Below are positions 35,007-41,579 of a DNA stretch of 41,579 nt, piece by piece. The notes under the pieces were generated by a model. That model searched no databases. It was given only the letters and a program-made list of their open reading frames with translations, and was not told the origin of the DNA. The stretch comes from Photorhabdus khanii NC19. Its GTDB lineage: Bacteria; Pseudomonadota; Gammaproteobacteria; Enterobacterales; Enterobacteriaceae. Within the stretch, counting starts at the first letter, position 1. Each line of letters starts with the position of its first letter. Where the stretch lies: NCBI RefSeq assembly GCF_000517265.1, contig NZ_AYSJ01000006.1, positions 121,997 to 163,575 on the forward strand. Direction: 5' to 3'. Position numbers and translations under genes: made by a program.

Positions 35007-35449
35007 GAAAAAACGCCATGTTCTAGTCGGCCAATAAGATCCAACACTTCCAAGGCACCGCTTTCAGAATCAATCATACTTTCTGGTGTTTCACCGCCGA
35101 GAGCCCGAACAGGCCTACTCATCCAATTAACTGCTTTACCTTTATCACCCTCAAACAAGGCAACTGCGGCATCAATCACACGAACCAAGCGTGCAATGCG
35201 TTCGCTTTGATCTAGGGATAGTGTCTGTGGCCCAGATTTTCGGCGAGACACATTTCTGGTACTAATTCCCGCCATCTTGAGGATGTTAGATTTCTTAAAA
35301 CCAGACCATACATGAATTTCATCAATAACAGACGTTGGTAACCCTTTTCTGAGTTGAGCGACAAAATTCGGCCCACTGCTCGCATTAAAACCAACAATGC
35401 GCCAAAGTTGATCGCTTACCGGTTTATGTGATGGTGTATATGTACGCAT
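35003..35449 (-). CDS. Xre/MbcA/ParS-type antitoxin, orphaned
   Basis: A 148-residue antitoxin of the Xre/MbcA/ParS family (DUF2384). The middle contains the helical DNA-binding part (FKKSNILKMAGISTRNVSRR), and the C-terminal part is the toxin-binding domain, with WMSRPVRALGGETPESMIDS and EVLDLIGRLEHGVFS as family hallmarks. These proteins neutralise RES toxins and repress their own promoter. The next gene is the deleted RES toxin, so the antitoxin is now an orphan, kept intact. The ATG has GAGG four bases upstream. Confidence 0.88.
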   Translation of the reverse strand: MRTYTPSHKPVSDQLWRIVGFNASSGPNFVAQLRKGLPTSVIDEIHVWSGFKKSNILKMAGISTRNVSRRKSGPQTLSLDQSERIARLVRVIDAAVALFEGDKGKAVNWMSRPVRALGGETPESMIDSESGALEVLDLIGRLEHGVFS

Positions 35450-35590
35450 AATACCTCTGTAAAAACATAGCTTTCTGTAATCACGCCTTCATTTTCCATA
35501 ATATCCACCTTAATCAATACCAGAGCTGAATAAGCAAAACCATACCAAATTTAATATAAAAAGAAAATTATTCACAATAAGCGATGAACA

Positions 35591-36589
35591 CTACCGCCCC
35601 TTTAACTGTACATCTAAAAATTTAGCCATATCAGCATTCATTATTTGGTGAACAACGTGCCGATCAATACCAGGTGGATCTTGGCACAACTCTGGCGCCC
35701 TGTTAGCCAAATTAACAGAACATGGCGAAAGAAAGACAAAATGGCCTGCCCCTGGAATCATTCTAAATTCAGGTAATAATGGCAGTGTTCGGATAAGCGC
35801 AATTGAATTATATTCATTATCAAGCTGATTATCTTTCTCCCCAGCATAAAGAAAAATTGGAGCGTGGATATTTTTTACTGATTCAGTCGAAAAAAAGACA
35901 CTTAATGGCGCCATCAAAACAAATGCACTGATACGGGGATCAGGCTTAGGCAAAATATCAGGACGATCATTTTCGATCTTTCCTTTATCTTCGCAAACAG
36001 GGGCATCCAATCTAGATGAACAATATTCCTCCAGGCGTTGAAAATCCGCTTGTGCACCTGCAAGAAACAGCCCCGTTCCCCCACCTGCCGAGAATCCAAT
36101 AAAACCAATTTGATTACTGTTTATATAAGGTGCTAAGGATGGTTCTTTTAAAGCCGCAGTGATTGCAGCAGAAACTTGTAGAGGACGACCATAAATAGTA
36201 CTGGTAGCCCCAATACCAGATGCATCTTTATAATTATCCCCCGGATGTGAAAGAGTTATAACAATGTAGCCTCTTTTAGCAAGATAACTGGCAAGATCAT
36301 GATGTCCCCACAAGCTTCCTAAATTACCATGGGAAATAACAACAAGAGGGTATCGCCCTGACGTAATTTTGGCCGAATTAATTGCCCAAATATCGTCAGG
36401 CCCGACAGAACTTATTCCTTCTCCTTGTGTTGAACTGGGATAAAAATAAGCAACCTCCATTGGATGATGGCTGATGGGATCAAGAACAGCAAGGCGTTTA
36501 AATCCGGCATTTAAGTATTCCTCCGCATAAGCAGAGATACTGCATCCACATAAAACCAGTAAAATGGCTAAAATAGGAGGTAATTTCAT
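35591..36589 (-). CDS. Exported alpha/beta hydrolase
   Basis: A 332-residue hydrolase of the dienelactone hydrolase / PAF-acetylhydrolase-like group. It starts with a signal peptide (residues 1-22, ending SAYA before EEYLN); an LCGC motif at 13-16 makes a lipoprotein form possible. The oxyanion region is SHGNLGS (86-92), the nucleophile Ser167 lies in GFSAGG, and Asp253 or Asp257 (GEKDNQLD) with His283 (GAGHF) complete a triad. The GGAG site sits five bases before the ATG. The substrate is unknown; esters or lipids of the host insect are possible. Confidence 0.82.
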   Translation of the reverse strand: MKLPPILAILLVLCGCSISAYAEEYLNAGFKRLAVLDPISHHPMEVAYFYPSSTQGEGISSVGPDDIWAINSAKITSGRYPLVVISHGNLGSLWGHHDLASYLAKRGYIVITLSHPGDNYKDASGIGATSTIYGRPLQVSAAITAALKEPSLAPYINSNQIGFIGFSAGGGTGLFLAGAQADFQRLEEYCSSRLDAPVCEDKGKIENDRPDILPKPDPRISAFVLMAPLSVFFSTESVKNIHAPIFLYAGEKDNQLDNEYNSIALIRTLPLLPEFRMIPGAGHFVFLSPCSVNLANRAPELCQDPPGIDRHVVHQIMNADMAKFLDVQLKGR

Positions 36590-37086
36590 TCTTACTCCGA
36601 AAATTCACAATATTAATGTTAAAGCACCATAGCCAAATCTAATATGGTTCAGCTTCAAACTAAAGCTTCATTTTCGCTTAATTGATCAAAATACCCAACA
36701 GCATACAAAATTTACTCCCACTGATCATTGAAACTACAATTTTACCCTTACATAGCTAAAATCCCCCAACCTCAACAGCAAATAATGACCATAATTTATT
36801 ATCAACCAAAATACAATAACGACAGAAAACACCAACCAAAGATAAAATTTAAGATTATGTAGGTAAGAGGACGGTAAATAAAAAAGCTCAATGAAATCTA
36901 CGCGTATCGGTATTCTAATGATTTAACCTTTTACTCGAACAGAAACCTGCCTGATAATCAATAAATCTGGATTATAAGCAGGAAAATCAAAAATACTAAA
37001 CAACACGCGGAGAAATATTTACGTTCCAACGAATGTATATGGATACAACACTTTATCCGATATATTTAATATCTTATAGTGAGATG
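36590..37086. other. AT-rich intergenic region
   Basis: Nearly 500 bases between two minus-strand genes. I see no coding region, RNA gene or strong structure. It should carry the promoter of the exported hydrolase. Confidence 0.4.
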
Positions 37087-37521
37087 CTATATCATTTTCA
37101 GGCCAATATTATTATCATTAAGTTCTAAAGTCAGTATCTTATTGCCTCCACCCCGATTACTGCCAGGGATCTCTACTGCATCATCATAATTGAATGCTCT
37201 ATTTAAAGAATACTTAACAGCATTTTCATTTGGTGGATTCCAATAATCCTGAAATATCCAAACATCAATTTCAGATTTACATTCTCTGCCAGTATAGAGA
37301 TGAATTGCCTTATTGGGTTCATACTTATCACCTATCCAGGGAGCCCATAAATCACCATGCCATTCAGACATCTTATCCACAGTAAAATTCTTTCTGGCAA
37401 TATATCCATGCTCAATGACAAATATGCAAGGCGTTTTATTATAAATGGATTTAATATTTGTCACTCCCGCGATAATATTAACAGCTGGTTTATTCTTAGT
37501 GTCAATTAATTTCTCTTCCAT
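37087..37521 (-). CDS. Unknown 144-residue protein
   Basis: Starts at the ATG at 37521 (MEEKLIDTK), with AGGTGA five bases upstream; the GTG three codons earlier overlaps that site. It is rich in aromatic and Asn residues, with WHGDLWAPWIGDKYEP and the following IHLYTGRECKSEIDVW suggesting a beta-rich domain. No signal peptide or membrane helix is visible. It follows the MFS gene in the same direction with a 266-base gap. The family is not recognised. Confidence 0.65.
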   Translation of the reverse strand: MEEKLIDTKNKPAVNIIAGVTNIKSIYNKTPCIFVIEHGYIARKNFTVDKMSEWHGDLWAPWIGDKYEPNKAIHLYTGRECKSEIDVWIFQDYWNPPNENAVKYSLNRAFNYDDAVEIPGSNRGGGNKILTLELNDNNIGLKMI

Positions 37522-37787
37522 TGTATTCACCTATATTAATTAATAAGTTCAATAATAATCATGATAGGATTTCTAATAGCTTCATCCTTTCGCACACTCT
37601 CACCCAGCATTGGCTCAAATTATTCTCTAATGATAATTCCCTCCAGTGACATTATACTTTCAACAACATTCCATTTTTATTAATTACGCCAATGATCTTA
37701 TATCAATGATTAGCCTTAAACTTAAATATAGCTCAAAATTGCTATTTTAGCATTAAGGCTAGATCACATATCTATCGTTGTTTTCCT

Positions 37788-38993
37788 TTAACCGTTACTG
37801 TAAGAATTATTCATTAAACTCTTAGCATCTCTTTTCAACACTTGAGCTAATTTTCTGACGTATATCGGTAATATTAGAGCGCTAACCATAGACAATATGA
37901 AAATAGGCTGTACGCTCTCAGCAGTAATCGCTTTACCACTTAAGAAGATAGAAGAGAAGAAAAACACCACACCGGCACCCAGATTGGATAACGCCATCTG
38001 AAGGGCACCAAAACCTGCACGATTTTCAGGCGTCGAAGCATAAGAAGCCAGCACGTTGGCCGCCATCACCTGCACATAAGTCGCGAACATAAAAAGGGCA
38101 AAGAATATATATCCGTTCATTTTCCCCATCAATCCCAGAAGGATATTAGCAATAAATAAAGCTGCCGCCGCGATGGTAATTTTCTGAGGAGGATATTTAT
38201 CACAAAGCTTTCCAGTTAAATAAGTCCCCAACCAGGAAGCCAGACCACCAATAAAGAATACCAGTGAAACCCGCTCTTCCGGAACATAAAACACATTTGT
38301 TAATAGTGGGACAAGTATCGGAATCAGCATGAAGGGACTAAAGTTACTGACACCACTTGCTAACCCGGCCAATGCTATTTTTTTTGTCAGCACAATTTTA
38401 TTCTGGCTATTTTTTATCTTCTCCGCGCCTGGAATACAGTAGAGGATCAGAGGCAAACTCACGATGCATAAAATAACAATCAATAAAAAAGGAATTTTCC
38501 AGGTGAAACTCGTCGCCAGATATAAACACAGCGGCATACCTAAAATACTCACGAATGAAAAAGAGGAAAACGCAATCCCCAGTACCTTTCCCCGCATATT
38601 TTCTGGGGAATTATTCAGTAAGATCCCAATCCCTACCCCCAATGTCACTCCACCAAATAGACCAGCAATCATACGCAGCAGAATAAGTTGGTATGGCTCT
38701 GAGGCAAAAATTGTCAGGAAAGTAATCAGGCCGAGAAGTAACGTGTTTAGAATGAGAACCTTTCTTTTATTAAAGCGATCGATAAAGAAAAAGGATGCCA
38801 AACCAGAAAAGACTGAGGCGAGAACATAAGTACCGGCAATCACTCCCGCCATAGTCACAGGCATGTGAAAATCATCGCACATATACACAAAAAGCGGAGT
38901 CACCATCATGTACTCCAACGCATTAATAAACTGAACTAATGCGACAACTATCGCAATAATAACTATCTGATTGTCTTCAATTAACTTTGACAC
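37788..38993 (-). CDS. MFS transporter, DHA1-like
   Basis: A 401-residue membrane protein with about twelve hydrophobic helices, of the drug:H+ antiporter type of the major facilitator superfamily. The signature loop between helices 2 and 3 is DRFNKRKVL (residues about 71-79), and a charged central loop (GAEKIKNSQNKIVLTKK) near 190 divides the two six-helix halves. It likely exports a small molecule or drug. The leader contains a terminator-like structured region, listed separately. The substrate is unknown. Confidence 0.88.
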   Translation of the reverse strand: MSKLIEDNQIVIIAIVVALVQFINALEYMMVTPLFVYMCDDFHMPVTMAGVIAGTYVLASVFSGLASFFFIDRFNKRKVLILNTLLLGLITFLTIFASEPYQLILLRMIAGLFGGVTLGVGIGILLNNSPENMRGKVLGIAFSSFSFVSILGMPLCLYLATSFTWKIPFLLIVILCIVSLPLILYCIPGAEKIKNSQNKIVLTKKIALAGLASGVSNFSPFMLIPILVPLLTNVFYVPEERVSLVFFIGGLASWLGTYLTGKLCDKYPPQKITIAAAALFIANILLGLMGKMNGYIFFALFMFATYVQVMAANVLASYASTPENRAGFGALQMALSNLGAGVVFFFSSIFLSGKAITAESVQPIFILSMVSALILPIYVRKLAQVLKRDAKSLMNNSYSNG

Positions 38994-39061
38994 TATGAAT
39001 TCCTATTCCAGTTGGCGTAAATTTCATCGATGTAGAAAGCAATTTACCTCACTCACAGATT

Positions 39062-39128
39062 AAAAAAAAGCCCGGTGTATCATCACAGTAAGTGCCTAAC
39101 GTAACCAGACTTCTGAAGCGACACCGAG
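39062..39128 (-). promoter_or_regulatory. Terminator-like structure in the MFS gene leader
   Basis: On the minus strand, CTCGGTGT and ACACCGGG can pair to close a loop of about 42 bases that itself holds two small hairpins (CTTCAGAAG and CACTTACTGTG). The closing arm is followed by CTTTTTTTT, an intrinsic-terminator tail. It ends about 70 bases before the MFS start codon, so it could act as an attenuator. No known riboswitch class is recognised. Confidence 0.4.
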
Positions 39129-39187
39129 AATAGCAAAACAGAATAATCAAACAACGACAATGTTTGCCCTACACGGGCTTGTGGAAA

Positions 39188-39589
39188 ATGGAAAAGGTCA
39201 ATGATCCTTGTGCTCCTGACAAACCATCCAATTGTGGCGGAGAATGCGGTACCAATGACACCGGTAAATATTGCTTCCAGTTACCTCAAAGTATCCGGTT
39301 TGACCTGACAGCCTACGATAATACCGGCACTCATCAGCAAACTGTAAAAGTGTATATTGGCAACCTTCTGGTAGATAGATTAACCAGAAGAGGAACAGAT
39401 AACGTCATTGGCGTTAAAACCTATACAAAAGTCTGTATCGAAATTGTAGGGGATGGCAAACCATGCAAACTCCGTTATGCCTATAGCCCACTCGACGAAA
39501 AACCGGGGACAGTCATCATCGGTGCTGAAAATGGTATTAATAATAACTACAATAACAGCATGGTGGTATTGAACTGGCCGTTGTTGTAA
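39188..39589 (+). CDS. Photopexin-type C-terminal domain, stand-alone
   Basis: A 133-residue protein nearly identical in pattern to the last third of the hemopexin-repeat protein downstream: both share CGTNDTGK, NLLVD, LTRRGTDNVIGVKTYT, KVCIEIVGD and KPCKLRY. It lacks hemopexin repeats. Four residues (SGTG) between TYT and KVCIE are missing here, an in-frame difference of 12 bases. Its C-terminus is complete (NNYNNSMVVLNWPLL). The ATG at 39188 has a poor ribosome site, and a TTG eight codons earlier is also possible, so this may be the remnant of a full-length paralogue whose repeats were lost. Six cysteines suggest disulfides. Confidence 0.6.
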   Translation: MEKVNDPCAPDKPSNCGGECGTNDTGKYCFQLPQSIRFDLTAYDNTGTHQQTVKVYIGNLLVDRLTRRGTDNVIGVKTYTKVCIEIVGDGKPCKLRYAYSPLDEKPGTVIIGAENGINNNYNNSMVVLNWPLL

Positions 39590-40073
39590 ATTGCAAATTT
39601 CTTAGTGAATTTCACCATAGATAGAAATAAGATTTATCAATAAATTAAAGCGGTGTTATGCCGATTTTTTCATAATAAAATAAAAACATTACAAAAAAAT
39701 AACATTATCCTTTATCAAAAGTAAAAAACCATCAAAACCATTAATTGAATATATATTTAAGGAAGATAAAAAACACAAAATAATATTTTTTCATCTTATT
39801 TCATTCATATATCCATCACCTTTATCATATATTTATTTTTTTTACAAAAATATTGCGACATTAAATCCATTAATGATTTGTTAACATATAATCTTGATCC
39901 TAATAACCAGTAGAGTTAATTTAAATAATGCAAACAATCCTGTAGCATCAATTAGGCAAGTAATACAGCAGAATTAAAATAGAATTTCTTAGTATCATTC
40001 TTGCCTTATTTTAGCTAAAACAGGAAACTTGCATAACACGTTAAAATATAATTATCAAAAAGGACATATAATA
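39590..40073. other. AT-rich region upstream of the photopexin-type gene
   Basis: No gene is seen. The region is very AT-rich with long A and T runs and should hold the promoter of the gene at 40074. The first 25 bases or so after the stop at 39589 resemble the sequence after 41100, showing that the duplication between the two genes extends past the coding end. Confidence 0.45.
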
Positions 40074-41078
40074 ATGAATACAAATACCTACCTCTTCCTC
40101 AATACAGAAAATATTAAATATTATGATGACCCACAAATAAACAAAGGGACCACTCCACAGCCTATCAGTAAAGATTGGCCTAACCTTCCTAATGAGTTTC
40201 AAAGACATATTGACGATGTGATTAACTTAAATGGTTATTTGTATTTTTTTAAAGGCTCGCAATATCTTAAATTCGATATAGCAAAAGCACAGGTAAGTGA
40301 AGGGCCAAAACCAATTGTGGATGGGTGGCCTGGATTAAAAGGAACCGAATTTGAAAACGGAATAGATGCAGCCACAGAATGGGTAGATACAAAACAAGAT
40401 ATTGTTTATTTCTTTAAAGGAAGCCATTATATCGGTTACAAAATCAGTTCACACACGATTAATATGAATACTATCTCAGCCGGATGGGGAACAACTGAAA
40501 AATACGCAGCGTACAGTAATAATCTAGAGTCCGTTGTTTTATGGAGAAATATTGCCGGCTATTTTATTTACTTTTTCAAAAACAATAATTACATCCGATA
40601 TAATACGAAAACAGGCGCTATTGATAATGGACCTATACCCATCCAATCTGGTTGGCCTGGAGTAACCTTCAACAAAATTCAAGCCGCAGTATCAGTTGAC
40701 GCAGATTTGTTAGGCAGTAAGCGGGACAATAATAGTGGAAATTGTGGAGTATGCGGTACCAATGACACAGGTAAACACTGTTTTGAATTACCTCACAGTA
40801 TTAGATTTGGCCTGACAGCCTACGCCAATACAAGCACTCATCAGCAAACTATAAAAGTGTATATTGACAACCTTCTGGTAGATACATTGACCAGAAGAGG
40901 AACAGATAATGTCATTGGCGTTAAAACCTATACATCAGGTACAGGTAAAGTCTGTATCGAAATTGTCGGGGATAGCAAACCATGCAAACTCCGTTATTTC
41001 GATAATACCCTTGACGGAAAGCCTGGAGCCGTTAACAACGGCGCGAAATGGTACAAAATAACTATAATGACAGCATAG
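40074..41078 (+). CDS. Photopexin-like hemopexin-repeat protein
   Basis: A 334-residue protein starting MNTNTYLFLN, with AAAGGA nine bases upstream. Residues about 1-215 contain four hemopexin-type repeats, seen as DVINLNGYLYFFKGSQYLKF, QDIVYFFKGSHYIGY and YFIYFFKNNNYIRYN with WPGL or WPGV segments between them. This matches the photopexins described from Photorhabdus, hemopexin-like proteins that may bind iron compounds. Residues about 230-320 are the cysteine-containing domain shared with the upstream gene. The end is abnormal: the frame ends KWYKITIMTA, while the neighbouring frame reads NNYNDSIVVLNWPLL, the conserved ending of the paralogue. A one-base frameshift near 41045 has replaced the true C-terminus. 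Confidence 0.85.
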   Translation: MNTNTYLFLNTENIKYYDDPQINKGTTPQPISKDWPNLPNEFQRHIDDVINLNGYLYFFKGSQYLKFDIAKAQVSEGPKPIVDGWPGLKGTEFENGIDAATEWVDTKQDIVYFFKGSHYIGYKISSHTINMNTISAGWGTTEKYAAYSNNLESVVLWRNIAGYFIYFFKNNNYIRYNTKTGAIDNGPIPIQSGWPGVTFNKIQAAVSVDADLLGSKRDNNSGNCGVCGTNDTGKHCFELPHSIRFGLTAYANTSTHQQTIKVYIDNLLVDTLTRRGTDNVIGVKTYTSGTGKVCIEIVGDSKPCKLRYFDNTLDGKPGAVNNGAKWYKITIMTA

Positions 41079-41245
41079 TGGTATTGAACTGGCCGTTGTT
41101 GCAAATAGCAAATTTCTTACTAAACAAAATAACAGCTATGCACATTCATCTCTATACTTGACCCAGGGCGGGATTCCACTGTGAATTTAATTTAATCAAA
41201 GATAAAATGGCTACGAAATTCTCCTGACCAAGTCGCTCTTCGACG

Positions 41246-41579
41246 TTACCCTGCTTGACTATCTTTTATACTCGAATTTTGTTTAATCACATTTAATGCT
41301 ATTCGATTAAAAAGACCCATTTGTGCTGCACCATCAGGATCTTTAAGCGAGATAGCATCTTCCCGAAAGATGACCTCCAAAACCCAGTGGAGCTCATTTT
41401 CTACTGACCAATGCTTTCTTATTGGCGTGGCAACCCGCTCCACATCTAAAGGCAACGAACTCACATACCAGCGTGAATCACGATGGGCTGGTTGGCCTTT
41501 TACACTGCGTTCACTGACCACTTCGATAACAGACTGTATTGATGGCCATTTTTCCTGAAGAGCCGGTGGCCATGCCGAA
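41246..41579 (-). mobile_element. ISAs1-family transposase, C-terminal part
   Basis: The frame is open to the window edge and ends KDSQAG at 41246. The region RWYVSSLPLDVERVATPIRK, then HWSVENELHWVLEV and FREDAI matches the C-terminal end of ISAs1-family (H-repeat-associated) DDE transposases, in which the catalytic Glu falls in the WxxENxLHW segment. About 110 residues are visible of an expected 370 or so; the rest lies outside the window. I could not define the terminal inverted repeat. Confidence 0.85.

Noticed and set aside
39062-39128. Guanidine or fluoride riboswitch before the MFS gene
   Set aside because: The conserved bases of the ykkC-type and crcB motifs are not present; only the terminator-like layout is supported.
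1-41579. CRISPR array or tRNA genes
   Set aside because: No regularly spaced identical repeats and no cloverleaf with tRNA box sequences were seen on either strand.

Overview
The window looks like a chromosomal island of a Photorhabdus species. Three recognisable loci support this: an insecticidal toxin-complex locus of tcc type (tccA, tccB, tccC), the type II polyketide anthraquinone cluster antA to antI with an AntJ-like regulator, and a hemopexin-repeat protein of photopexin type. An ERIC repeat, several toxin-antitoxin relics and an ISAs1-type transposase at the right edge fit the repeat-rich genomes of this genus. Identification rests on recognising protein families by eye; no database search was made.

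Layout, left to right. Almost every large gene is on the minus strand, so transcription runs right to left. Positions 675-11665 hold tccC, tccB and tccA: a split A-type translocation subunit plus an Rhs-type C subunit, with no TcB cocoon subunit in the window. Positions 12926-18684 hold a tight four-gene operon: a LuxE-like acyl-protein synthetase, a fusion of a LuxC-like acyl-CoA reductase with a PaaK-like ligase, a second PaaK-like ligase and a GNAT acetyltransferase. I do not recognise this operon as a described pathway. It could be a cryptic acid-activating, aldehyde-forming and N-acylating route, and it is the best candidate here for something undescribed.

Positions 18685-23012 are AT-rich and decayed. 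They contain a 48-residue ORF coupled to a frameshifted gene, a HigB-like toxin with a frameshifted antitoxin and a perfect 20-bp palindrome upstream, a small intact protein of unknown function, and two gene fragments. Positions 23093-34445 hold the AntJ-like WYL regulator, an ERIC element, a second inverted-repeat element, and antI to antA. The anthraquinone genes work together as follows: AntB activates the carrier AntF, AntD and AntE build the octaketide, AntA reduces it, AntH and AntC cyclise and aromatise it, AntG is a CoA ligase, and AntI shortens the chain.

Positions 34805-35449 are a Xre-RES toxin-antitoxin pair whose toxin has an internal deletion. To the right lie an exported alpha/beta hydrolase, an unknown protein, an MFS exporter with a terminator-like leader, and two plus-strand photopexin-type genes that share a C-terminal domain; the second has lost its conserved end by frameshift. 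The window ends inside an ISAs1-family transposase. By eye the tcc and LuxE/LuxC-like operons are much richer in G+C than the ant cluster and the intergenic DNA, suggesting a mosaic origin.
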